A DNA stretch of 64,000 bases from Prototheca cutis (taxonomy: Eukaryota > Chlorophyta > Trebouxiophyceae > Chlorellales > Chlorellaceae), in contig BCIH01000005.1 of the NCBI GenBank assembly GCA_002897115.2, positions 1,036,683-1,100,682 of the forward strand, in the 5' to 3' direction. Shown piece after piece: positions 24,027 through 33,620 of this stretch; position 1 is the stretch's first letter; every line of letters starts with the position of its first letter. The position numbers and the translations under genes were made by a program. The notes under the pieces are model-generated. The model saw nothing but the letters and a program-made list of their open reading frames with translations, was not told the origin of the DNA and searched no databases.

Positions 24027-25163
24027 CACACACAAAATTATATATATCGACAGGTATGGTTTCTACGACGAGTGCCAGCGCAAGTACGGCAACGCCAATG
24101 GATGGCGGTACTGCACTGAAGTATTTGACTTCCTGACGCTGGCGGTGAGTGAAGGCTGAATGTGTGGGGAGGTGGGAGGGGGAGGGGGGGTTTGGCACAG
24201 GGATGGGTGTGATCTGCACGCACGCACGCCCAGAGGCGCAGCAGCAGCATGCATTGCTCTCTAGAAAGACTCCCTGGATAACTCCTGGAAAGAGAACAGC
24301 GCTTGCAGTTTCAACCTCACGCCGTCCAAACCCCTGAACATTACAGGCCATCATCGACGGCCGGGTACTCTGCGTGCACGCTGGATTGTCCCCGGACATC
24401 CGCACGCTCGACCAGGTCCGGGTGATTGATCGTGTGTGTGAGATTCCGCACGAGGGTCCCTTCTGCGACCTCATGTGGTCTGACCCCGAAGACATCGACA
24501 CCTGGGCAATCTCTCCGCGGGGAGCAGGTGCGTGGGTGGCCTTGTAGGGAAGTGGAGAAAGAAAGATGGTACACTCGTGCATGGCTGGTGCCAAATGAAA
24601 GCGGCAGCTTAGACAGCGTCAGACGGGGCAGCGGCAGCAGGGGGGGATCCTCCTGGATGTCCGCACCATCTCCCCCTGTGTTCCAATGACCCACGTACAC
24701 CCGCACCGCAGGCTGGCTCTTTGGTGCTCGGGTGACATCAGAGTTCAACCACATCAACGGCCTGGAGCTCATTTGCAGAGCACACCAGCTGGTCCAGGTG
24801 AGGCCACCGGCAGAGGGCTTTGGTTTGTTGCCTTTGCAGTTTGTTCGTAGAAGGGGACCGTGCATGTCTCAGCCCCCAAAGCCTGGGGTCTCCACATCAG
24901 GCAGCGCAGCAGCGACCAACTCCCTCACTCCTGCCGCTCTCCTTACGCCCTCCAACCGATAACAGGAGGGCCTGAAATACATGTTTGCGGAGAAATCGCT
25001 GGTCACTGTCTGGTCCGCGCCAAACTACTGTTACCGCTGCGGCAACGTGGCGGCAGTGCTGTCTTTCGACGAAAACATGGAGCGCGTGGTCAAATATTTC
25101 ACGGAGACGGAGGAGAACAGCAGCATGATGGCGCCGCGAGCATCCGTGCCCTATTTCTTGTGA
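23332..25163 (+). CDS. PPP6C: Serine/threonine protein phosphatase PP6 catalytic subunit
   Basis: A PPP-family metallophosphatase of the PP6/FyPP subgroup, which acts with SAPS and ankyrin subunits in cell-cycle, DNA-damage and (in plants) auxin-related control. Exon 1 (23332-23496) ends VQPVNTPVT. Exon 2 (from 23702) carries the metal-binding motifs [15 protein letters not shown] and [12 protein letters not shown]. Exon 3 (from about 24053) starts [15 protein letters not shown] later exon (about 24347-24530) has [12 protein letters not shown] and [17 protein letters not shown]. Further exons encode [27 protein letters not shown], then [14 protein letters not shown]. The last exon ends SVPYFL, the conserved carboxymethylated C-terminus of PP2A-like enzymes. 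The [13 protein letters not shown] wording distinguishes PP6 from PP4. Five introns are inferred, one of them with a 29-base poly-C stretch. Confidence 0.94.
23996..24024. repeat. Poly-C run (29 C) near a PP6 splice acceptor
   Basis: A C homopolymer in the PP6 intron, followed by a CA- and TA-rich stretch and the acceptor CGACAG|GTATGG near 24053. Confidence 0.95.
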
Positions 25164-25555
25164 GGGTNGACCCTGGCGCCGGGGCCCCGCCCCCGGGGGC
25201 CGTTCCGCAGGCGTTACGGAAAAATGGGAAACGCCCGTCTTCCCACTGCCGCCCGCGGACGCCGGAAGACTCGATCGATCAAGGGCCCGTCGCCTGCGCT
25301 GTCGACCATTTTTGAGTTCCTTGCGTACTGATCTCTTGATCCCTCGCTGTAAACTCGGACAGTTTTTTTGTCCGTTTAGCTTCAGGAAGCGTCGTAGACG
25401 GGCAGTTTATAGAGTGAGGCTCCCGGGGTGGTCCGACATGTCTGACCGTGACCAGGGACACGAACCCCCTAGACGCCCTTCACCGATCTGTAAAAGGCAT
25501 TGCAATGTATCGTGTTCATTTCCAAATACCACTGTGCCCGCAGGGGATCCCCACG
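25164..25555. other. Intergenic region between PP6 and the four-span membrane protein
   Basis: A GC-rich palindrome-like stretch (about 25183-25205) follows the PP6 stop. A TTTATAGA sequence at 25406-25413 is a possible TATA-like element about 145 bases before the next ATG. Neither is proven. Confidence 0.3.
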
Positions 25556-26480
25556 ATGGCTTGCTCCTCGTCCCCCGCCCGCGTGGTGCTTGGCGTCTCC
25601 AACTGGCTGGCCTGGATCGTCGTGCTGTGCGGTCTGGCCTCCCTGCAGGCCATGTGCTGGAGTGACGGCGTGGCCGGCACCAACTCCCGCAAGCTGCTGC
25701 AGGACGTGGACCCCGTGCTGGAGGCCCTGGTCGCCTCCTGTGGCAAGACCTACCGCTTCCAGTGGTGGGGCTGGGCGCTGCAGACTGCCTACCTGGTGGC
25801 TCTGTCTGCCCGCGCCCTGACACCCCGCAAGCCCTGCACGGCCGCAAGACCGGGTCCCATTGGCATCCACCTCATCGGCGCCACTTCCACCGTCCTGGCC
25901 ATGTTCTTTGCCAACGACAACCTCAAGGTGGGTGTGGGTGGGTGTGTTCGGGAGGCCCGTCAGGTTGCTGTGGATTGTGTGTGTGTCTGTGCATGTGGTA
26001 ATGGGGATGCAGTCGGCCCTGTCACAACTCAGCAGTCATCGTTGTCCGTTCATCTCCATGACAGGGGCCCCCTCCCCACCCCCCACCCCCACCCCACCCA
26101 CAATCACCCAGGCTATGGATGATGCTGGCGGTAAGCTCTTCTCCCGTCTGACACTGACCTTTGTGGGCTTCATCCTCGTGGCACTCTTCAACTTTGTGGT
26201 GGGTAAAAGTTTGTTGCCTTGCGAAAGACCCTCGGGGTTCTGCATGGCCCGGCCTTTAGTGCCACACTACACCAACATGATTCCATATAACTCACCTCCC
26301 CAGATGAAACCATACCAAACCATGCAGAACTTTATTGGCCACGACTGCGTGGCGAACACTGCCTGCAACGCTGCCTGCAGCACCAGCTGCAGCCAGGGCA
26401 CCGCTACTGCGACCTCGGCTGCCGCCAAGGCCGAGACCGCCCCGGCTGCCACCAGCGAGGTCATCGCCCATGCTGCCTGA
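25556..26480 (+). CDS. Predicted four-span membrane protein of unknown function
   Basis: I do not recognise the family. The model has three exons: 25556-25928, about 26112-26202, and about 26305-26480. Four hydrophobic segments are visible: ARVVLGVSNWLAWIVVLCGL, WWGWALQTAYLVALSA, GIHLIGATSTVLAMFFA and LTFVGFILVALFNFV. The loop between segments 1 and 2 holds a Lys/Asp-rich stretch (SRKLLQDVDPVLEALV). The C-terminal tail has four regularly spaced cysteines (HDCVANTACNAACSTSCSQG), followed by an Ala/Thr-rich end. Exon joins keep phase, and both introns show the local G-rich donor and C-rich acceptor pattern, which supports a real gene. The layout resembles tetraspan (MARVEL- or claudin-like) proteins, but no signature motif was seen. 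In-frame ATGs at 25448 and 25505 could extend the N-terminus. Confidence 0.65.
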
Positions 26481-26833
26481 TGCATGTCTTGCTCAAATGA
26501 CATGCTCAGTGGCCTGTTACCTTTGAGGGGAGGGGAGACACAGCCTGCGATGACCCCAACCAGCATCCGCCTGCCTGGGAGAGTCTCCACACATCTCGCC
26601 GCTGAAAACCACTCTTGCGCGCGAGCATGGCTGTTGCCCCGTCATCCCTGTCCTGTCGTGCAGTCGTCCACCACCTTTAAACCAAACTGGATGTATTGCA
26701 TTTTCAAGGGAGGTTTGCTTGGGGGACCCTAGCGGGACGCTCATGACCGTTTGCTTCGAGGAAAACAGGAGCAGGGGTCTTCTTCGTGCTTCGCCATGTC
26801 GAACCCTGCCACGGGCCATCCCCCCCCGTCACC
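26481..26833. other. Convergent 3' intergenic region
   Basis: It lies between the stops of the membrane protein gene (+) and the histone-fold gene (-). No gene seen; presumably both 3' UTRs. Confidence 0.35.
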
Positions 26834-27709
26834 TCAGGAGGCTCCCCCCGGAGCTGCCTGTGTCCGGGTCTGTAGCATGCGCTGCAGTACGAGCGCCACG
26901 GGCACCCGGCTGGGCACGATATCTTGCAGGAAGTCCAAGGCTTTCCATTCGTCCACCACCGCCGCGACGTCATCATAGGCCAGTTCGATCCGCCCGGCCC
27001 GAAGCATGCCACTGGCTGCCCGCTCTGTCACCCGCTCCAGCAGCATCTCCTGGACAAGTGAAGTCCAACGAGGAGAGCAGGTCATGTAGCGGCGTGTTGG
27101 AGTACTAGGCAGTGCGGTGGGGACGTCAAGCAGCCGCCGGCAGAGCGGCGCTTCTGGCTGCCTTCCCAAGCAGACAAGAAGGGCAGCCTCACACAAGACA
27201 CCTGCCTGTCCAGTTCTCCTTGACGCGTGGAAGAGATACCCAACGACTACCCGATGGACAACCCTTCCCCCATAACAAACACACCCACCCACCGTGGCCT
27301 TGGCGATTGCATAGTAGGCCTCGGCCGAGACAAACTTGACATCGGCGTCCTCTTTGATCAGTGACTTTACGCGGCCCAGCGTCAGCACCTGTGTATGTTT
27401 CATGGAGGATTGGGAGGGTTCCAGGGCACTTGAGTAAAGCGCCCACACTGGACTGCCACGCTCAGCGTGCCAGCAACAGCCATGCAAACACTGGAGCTGC
27501 TGCATAGGCAAAGCCCCTAGACATACACCCAGTGCAAGCAAGCTCAGCCCTAACAATGAGCGTACCAATTGGCTTTTACTTGTGCTGGGGGATTCCTTGG
27601 GGATCGTCTGGTCTGGTGGACCGCGTTCCTGGACTGGATCCTGCGAGAGCGCATGGTCAGGGTGAGGTGCCGCTGGTGCCTGCGCGATCGGTGTCGCCCC
27701 GGCCTCCAT
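26834..27709 (-). CDS. Histone-fold protein of the DPB3/POLE4/NF-YC-like group
   Basis: A small histone-fold protein. The first exon (27709 to about 27566) gives a Pro/Ala-rich N-terminus ending STSKSQL before GTACGC. Exon 2 (about 27390-27295) reads VLTLGRVKSLIKEDADVKFVS and EAYYAIAKAT, the typical alpha1-alpha2 start of an NF-YC/DPB3-type histone fold. Exon 3 (about 27052-26834) continues EMLLERVTERAAS, a conserved-looking YDDVAAVVDEW helix and FLQDIVP. DPB3/POLE4 proteins are accessory subunits of DNA polymerase epsilon, and CHRAC-type relatives act in chromatin remodelling. The sequence fits these better than canonical NF-YC, but the choice among them is inference. It is transcribed divergently from PIG-C. 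Confidence 0.72.
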   Translation of the reverse strand: MEAGATPIAQAPAAPHPDHALSQDPVQERGPPDQTIPKESPSTSKSQLVRSLLGLSLLALGVCLGALPMQQLQCLHGCCWHAERGSPVWALYSSALEPSQSSMKHTQVLTLGRVKSLIKEDADVKFVSAEAYYAIAKATVGGCVCYGGRVVHRVVVGYLFHASRRTGQAGVLCEAALLVCLGRQPEAPLCRRLLDVPTALPSTPTRRYMTCSPRWTSLVQEMLLERVTERAASGMLRAGRIELAYDDVAAVVDEWKALDFLQDIVPSRVPVALVLQRMLQTRTQAAPGGAS

Positions 27710-28018
27710 CGCTGGTCAGCAATCAGTACTCTGCAGCGGGAAACAACGTGCAATTTCAAAAAACGAACACAGCAGCGCACTTTGTACTGTGAAGGTTGCT
27801 GAATTAATTGCTTGGGGGCATTGCGACCTGTCTCCGATCGGGATGTTCAATCAAAGCGAACACCTTTCAACACCAGCACGAAGCCATGATTCGATCAGCA
27901 GTTCTGGGATTTCGGCGCCAAGCATAGTATCATTGCAATGCTGATTGAACAATTCGTATGATGAGGTCTTGGGATCGCTGCAGCACGTGAGGGGGCCGGG
28001 AGGCCGGGGCTTGGGTGC
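27710..28018. other. Short divergent promoter between the histone-fold gene and PIG-C
   Basis: About 310 bases separate two divergent start codons. No clear TATA element or conserved frame was seen. Confidence 0.35.
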
Positions 28019-29134
28019 ATGGGCCCCCGGAGCCCAGTACCCCCGCTCCCCCCCGGCCGCCCTCGCTGGCGCAAGGTCCTGTACGAGGCGCAGCCCTGGC
28101 CCGACAACTACACCAGCCCAGAGTTCCTGGATAGACTGGTGATCAACGATGCCGTGCCGGCGCGAAGCCTGGTGCGGGTGGTCTTCCAGGCATGCCCAGT
28201 GCTGGAGCACTTTGCCACGGTCACCTGGGTGGCAGCCCTCACCTACGACCTGTACACGGTGATGAGATGACTGGGCTGCTTGATGGGGGTAACAGGTCGT
28301 GACGCTGAGTACCTCCACCCCCGTGCGCCTGCGTACGGGATTCTACCCGCCAATGCTGCTGAGGCACCTCCAACGGTCCCTGTTACGACCCCTCAACCCC
28401 TCCCCCCTCTCAAAACATACAAAAAATTAAAAAAGGGTGCCTTGACTGCCAAATCGTTGCTGCTGCGCTGCGCGTGCTTTGCGCTGGCGGGGTGGGCGCT
28501 GACACACGCGGTGTGCCCGCCGCCACGGCCGTATCCGGCGTCCCCCGCCCGCGCGGCGGCCGCGGCGGCACAACTGTCCCTGGCCGCGGCGCTCATGTCG
28601 CCGCTGTATGCCACACTGACGAGGACGGTGTCGCCCGACAGCGTCCTGGCCGCCGCGACTGGCCTGGCGCTGGCACACCTGTACTTGGCCGATTATGACT
28701 ATGGCGGCTGGGCGGGCGGGGGCGGCGCCGTCGGCCGCGACGGCCCCGCCGCCAGCACCCACGGCGGGTTGAGCGTCGCCGCGGCCCTCGCCGCCTGCAT
28801 CCTCGTGGCAGGCAGGCTGCCGGGGCCCGCAGAAGTCGCCGCGCAGCTGCTGCTGGCACTGCTGGCATTCGTGCTGGCGCCGTATGGCCGGGCCGCCGTT
28901 GGCCGCGCGGGGCGGGGGGCGCGTGTCTCTGTGACGGCACTCCTGCTGGCTGGGGCATTGATTGCGCTGGCATCTGGCCCAGCGGGTGTGCGGGGCGCAG
29001 GGGTCTTTGCCGCTGCAGCAGTCTTCCTGGGCTTGCTGTGCCCGCTGTGGCTCGTCCGGGCCCACAAGTTCAAGGCCAAGATCAACGGACCCTGGGACGA
29101 AGCCGTCCCAGACTTGTTGGGCAAGGCCCAGTGA
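28019..29134 (+). CDS. PIGC: PIG-C/GPI2, subunit of the GPI N-acetylglucosaminyltransferase
   Basis: A membrane subunit of the ER complex that makes GlcNAc-phosphatidylinositol, the first step of GPI-anchor synthesis. Exon 1 carries the family opening W-R-KVLYEAQPWPDNYTSPEFL (about 28064-28130), then HFATVTWVAALTYDLYT, ending near 28260 before GTGATG. Exon 2 (from about 28435) encodes a chain of Ala/Leu-rich membrane segments. Conserved landmarks are AALMSPLYATLTRTVSPDSVLA, LALAHLYLADYDY and, near the end, LCPLWLVRAHKFKAKINGPWDEA (29034-29105). The NGPWDEA block is diagnostic. Five to six hydrophobic segments are evident. A Gly-rich loop after DYDYGG is longer than usual. The ATG at 28019 gives a short Pro-rich lead-in. 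Confidence 0.9.
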
Positions 29135-29463
29135 TGAGGGCCGTCAAGGGCAAGCGAGGCAGCATTTGGGGTCCCAGCTGGTGAGGCCGGCATTGCTTGG
29201 CGGAGGTGGACCCCATGGAATTCCCTTTCTAATCCGGACCCGAAGCATGTTCGGAAAACAAATGAGTGCTGCGTAGTCTGCTGAGCAGAGTGTACATCAC
29301 CACGTTAATGCAATCAAGCCGCCCGCCTACTGGGGAGTGCCATGGATGAGGTCATGGGAACGAGGGTGTCGCTTCCCTGTCATCCGGTTGGATCATCGTG
29401 GTAAGCTCTTCCCAGCATGGAATCCTGCCTGGCGTTCATTCGAGGTTGCACCGAACTGAACAC
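29135..29463. other. Convergent 3' intergenic region
   Basis: It lies between the PIG-C stop (+) and the RPAIN-like stop (-). Nothing else was recognised. Confidence 0.35.
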
Positions 29464-30383
29464 TCAGTGAAGTATGTGGGCCTGCCACCCGCAGGCCAGA
29501 CAGTACAGGCCCAGGCCGGGGGCTGTACCCTTTGAGAAGCCGGGCATGTGCATGCAGCCGGTGTCAGCGTGCTCCTGCAGCAGAGTTTGGTGCATTGGAA
29601 TTGGTGCGTTGCAAACATAGCTGTTGGCGTTGAAGAGCACTGGGAGCTCAGAAGGGCCACACAGTGGGGAAGAAGGGCTGCGGCAGGACCCCAACGACAA
29701 AGCGACTGCACAGTTTCTCCCCTCGAAATCCCCCCGTACCACAGAATGCCCACCTGCAGTGTCACAGCAACCGCCGCCCGGGCAGCCTCCGGTTCATCAG
29801 CCAGCAGGGTCAGCCCGCAGGCGGCGCACACGGTGCAACGGCCCCGTTCTCCAGCTCCTTGTTCTTCGAGGAATCCGGCATTGCAGACGGGGCACAGCAC
29901 GGCGCTTGCATCAGCCTCGGCTGCGGCCCAGCTGGCCTCAAGCTCGGCGGCCTCCAGGGCTTCAAAGTATTCAGCCTCTGACTGGCCCTCAGCGACAAAG
30001 AGAGCCTCCTCCAGCGCCTGCATCAGGTTCTCGTACTCGGGGCCGGGGAGGCTGTGGCCGCCATCGGCGCCCTGGAGAGCATGGGAGACAATGCCAGACA
30101 ACTGTTGCTGAACCAGCGCATGAGACTCCCCGCCGGTCCTATGGTTCTGCGCCCGCGCTGCGGCAAGGATCGCACCCCGCTGCTCCTGCACCCGCTTGAA
30201 GCACTCTCTACGAAGCTGTGCAGTTGTTTGGTGGGGGGGAGGGGGGAGGGGGGATGTATGAGTACGTTGCCCTGTGGCTCCCAGGGTTTCTACAGCCCAC
30301 GCAGTCACGGGTGGAACCCAGACCAAACCAACAGCAGACAGTCTGAATACCCTTTCAGTATCCAGCACACCTTGTCTCGCCAA
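29464..30383 (-). CDS. RPAIN: RPA-interacting protein (RPAIN) homologue
   Basis: It resembles RPA-interacting protein, which in animals carries replication protein A into the nucleus. The main exon (about 30200-29760) opens LRRECFKRVQEQR, matching the family's RE-C--R----R start. It contains an acidic helical middle (EYENLMQALEEALFVAE, EAEYFEALEAAELEASW) and then a zinc-binding region: VLCPVCNAGFLEE and CTVCAACGLTLLAD. A downstream exon ending at 29464 supplies the family's C-terminal half, with HQTLLQEHADTGC and LGLYCLACGW. The exact splice between them is unresolved. The 5' end is also uncertain. The frame stays open to an ATG at 30383, but a C-rich stretch and CACAG at about 30216 look like a splice acceptor, so the true first exon may lie further upstream. 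Confidence 0.72.
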
Positions 30384-33021
30384 GCGCCAACAGGGGGGCC
30401 TCCTTTGATGGGCCTGGACCTCATCGAGGAGGGTCGACGGGGATTTCAGGGACTTGGCCCAGACTCCTACAGGGGTGCCCCACAGGCACCCACGCAGTAG
30501 TTCTGCACCTAAACTACCGCGTGGGTCTTAGCCCATCATGGGACCACGCGATAGCACCACCTGAACATGGACAGCACTTCCATGGCCCTTGAGAGTTGGC
30601 AGCCCCAGGTCTAGGTCCTGGGTGGCTCGCCCGCTTCCATGCCGCAACTCCGCGCCATGTCAGACCAGCTGCGTGTGCATGCACACGGAGCATGCAGTCA
30701 TGCAATGTCACAATCCGCACGAACCAGGGACGACCGCCGCACCCACCCCCGGGATATCATCACATGCAACCACATGCTCCGGCCCAACAAAGTAAGAAAG
30801 GAGCCAGGTGCGCCCCAGTTTCCCTGGGAATCCGGCGACTTGCTGCTTAGCTGCGCACCTGTTCAGACAGATCTTGGGCCTTGGATCCAGCGACGCGCGG
30901 CCTGCGGACGTGAAATGGCGCTCGCAAAAAAGCTTGCAACGGACAAGGTTTGCTGGAACCACTGCCGAGGCGGCATCACACCGCCCGCGCGAACGATGCC
31001 CGCCACGCCAAGGGGTCATCCCCCACCCTGCTTTCTGTCCCCGTGCGCATGCATACACGCTCCCACAGTCAACCACGAATTCCTATCGCACACACACCTG
31101 GCCAGAACGAACCCGCAGGGTGGGTTGTTGCACCCGTCGTCGGCTCGGGCCTATTTTGTGACTGCCCCGGTCGATGAGGACGCAACAGGCGCGACCGGAT
31201 TCCCAGATGTTTTGGTGTGCGCTTGGTCCGGTCGAAAGTATTGTTCAAAAAGGGCAGAGAACGATGGGTGCAACCGATCGTGTACTGCTGCCCAGCTTCC
31301 GATGGATACGAAAAGCTTCAGGTTCCAATGCTCCCCAGTGACAAGTTGGTGATACATCAGACCATGGCACCTGCGAAAAACCGCGATGGGGACATCAATN
31401 CGGCGTGGAACACTTGGTACGTGGCAACGCGGTTACTCATGCCAGGCCATACCCATTTTCGAGACCGTTCGACTCAGAGCACAGAGAAGACTGATTGTTG
31501 TGTGCTCACTACGACAGTGGCTTGTTACACAGGATGCAAGGCATGTATTGTAGAAGTGATCTCCCCCCTGTATGAAGCTGGGGAAAGGGGTTTGGTAGTG
31601 TGGGGAATGCTGCCGTGTGCTCCATGGTGTGATCTTCTGGGATGGGAAGGTAAGCCCAGTGCGGCGTAGGTGCGGGAAACGTGACCGGACAGAAAAGGGG
31701 TTCTTGCATGGCCTGGGGCTTGGAGAAATGTCGGCTGGAGTCCGGGTTGCAGGCGCAACACAGACCGTCGCCCCAGACGGGTGCCCGCCGGATCAGCATC
31801 CACCAGCGCCNGCCCANCACNCGCNATGCCGAGCAGGAGCCACCACAATGCAATGCANCACTGNNGTCAGGTTCCGGGGCAGAGCCANTGACAGCCAGCT
31901 GGNCNGCCTGACTCCAGGCGCAGAAACCCAAGGCGAAGACGAACCTAGAGACTGCGTCCCAGGCCCGTCGGCACCCTCTGGAGGTAAAGATCATCAATGT
32001 GGTGCCATGTGGAGAAATGTCCAGACATGCCTGGGCAGCATGCATCTTCAAATTGTTCGCAACATGGTGGATTATATCCCCGTGGATGCGCTCCACGTTC
32101 TGGCGGCGTAGTTGGACGCGGAGGGGTTTCTGACGGAGCTCCCTAAAATGCCAGGCAGTGGGTACAGGAAGCGACACAGGTCACGGCTGGAACGGGCCCG
32201 CAAAAAGACCAAAAGGACCCCAGTGGGACCTGGTTCAACAATGGAGGCCCAAACAAACGGTGGCCCGTGCACTGCCCAGTGTGGACCTAGATGCTGGCTC
32301 CCAGACTAAGCTACCAATAAGCCGTTGTCTGCGCATTATTTCCCTTGTTTTGACTGGGCACCATTTGATGGATATGTAGGGCTTAGTTGGGAGGCTGTCT
32401 TGTGGAATACACCCCCCTGGAAGCGGTTGTTCAGGAGCTCCAGACTGGGTCACACCCAGTCCCCCTTCAGGCACTTCCGCCGTCACGGCCAAGGCCTTGC
32501 GGCGGCCTGCCGGGAAACCTAAGTAACTGCACATATACAGCCCCAACCTGTGTAATACATTACATAAGAAGGTCTATCATACTTATTTCTGGAGTTCACA
32601 AGCGCTGCGCGGGCTTGTACGCGCCGTCTAGAGGGTGCGACCGCCGCGGCTGCGCCCCGCGGGAACTTCGAAGAGTGATTGTCCGCAAGTATGCTTCGCT
32701 CTGGTGGGGTACTGTTCATGCACTGTTGTAGGGGTGTCGAATAAGCATTTTGTGGGGCGGGGCAAGGACCTGCGGCACGGGAGGGCCGGAACGGCTGGAA
32801 CGGGAATTCATTTCAAAATCTGCCGGGCTCCCCCAAATCCGAATGCCGATACAGCATATGTATTCTCTGCAGGCGGCTATTCCAGGTCCCTGCGATGCAT
32901 ATGTGATCGGGCATTGCATTATTCTAACGATCTGCGCTGCTCGAGGGATTGGTGCGAGTGGGACCCTCGCCCTTGGCATGTGATCCAGTGCCGGCCCTGC
33001 AGCTTGGAGTCGAGACCCGCG
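30384..33021. other. Gene-poor region between RPAIN-like gene and MSH2
   Basis: About 2.6 kb without a recognised gene, between two divergent genes. Frames are short and disagree between strands. Single ambiguous bases are frequent, most densely at 31811-31902. A stretch at about 31985-32110 can be read as a protein-like segment (LQIVRNMVDYIP) and one at about 32112-32220 as a basic one, but neither matches a family I know. It is possibly a decayed repeat or an unrecognised exon set. No tRNA-like T-loop was seen. Confidence 0.35.
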
Positions 33022-33581
33022 ATGTCTGAAGAGGCGCCTTCCCTGGACGTGTTGGGCCCGGACCAGGATGCCTTCCAGGCCTGGTTTGCTTCCCTGCCGC
33101 AGGTGGGGTCTTCTTGGGGGGTGGAAGGGGGGAAGGGGTTGTAGTGCGGTGCTGGGCCTGCTGCGGGGATGTTTAGGAAAATGCTGCAAGTGCTGGGAGA
33201 CGGCAGGCCTCGGTTCTTGGGAGGCACAATGTCCATATTCAACCAATCCTAGCCAAATGTACTGCGCAGGAGTCCAATGTGGCGCGAATCTTTGACCGCA
33301 AGTCGTGCCTGTCCGTGCATGGGGACGCCGCCTACCCACTGGCCCGCCAGCTGTACCGCAGTACGCAACAGGTTTCGCGTGCTGGGGGCCAGGGCCCGCC
33401 CGGCGTCACGCTCAGCTGGGCCCTGCTTCCCTGCGCGCTGCGGTTCCTGCTCGTAGACCCGGGCGAATTTGCAGTGGAGTTCTACGAGGGGTCCGGGGTC
33501 AACTGGACCTGCACCAGGTACGGTTGTGAACACCAGCTGTCATGGAATGGCAGGATGACATCAATTTGGATGCTGGCAGGG

Positions 33582-33620
<39 letters not shown>

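Noticed and set aside
23332..25163. PP4 as the identity of the first phosphatase
   Set aside because: The catalytic C-lobe wording ([31 protein letters not shown]) agrees with PP6 and differs from PP4.
25183..25205. GC-rich palindrome after the PP6 stop, considered as a terminator hairpin
   Set aside because: Rho-independent terminators do not apply to nuclear polymerase II genes, and the arms are imperfect.
32560..32600. ATACTTATTTCTGGAG, considered as a U1 snRNA-like 5' end
   Set aside because: It departs from the conserved ACUUACCUG at the key positions, and no Sm site or expected stem follows.
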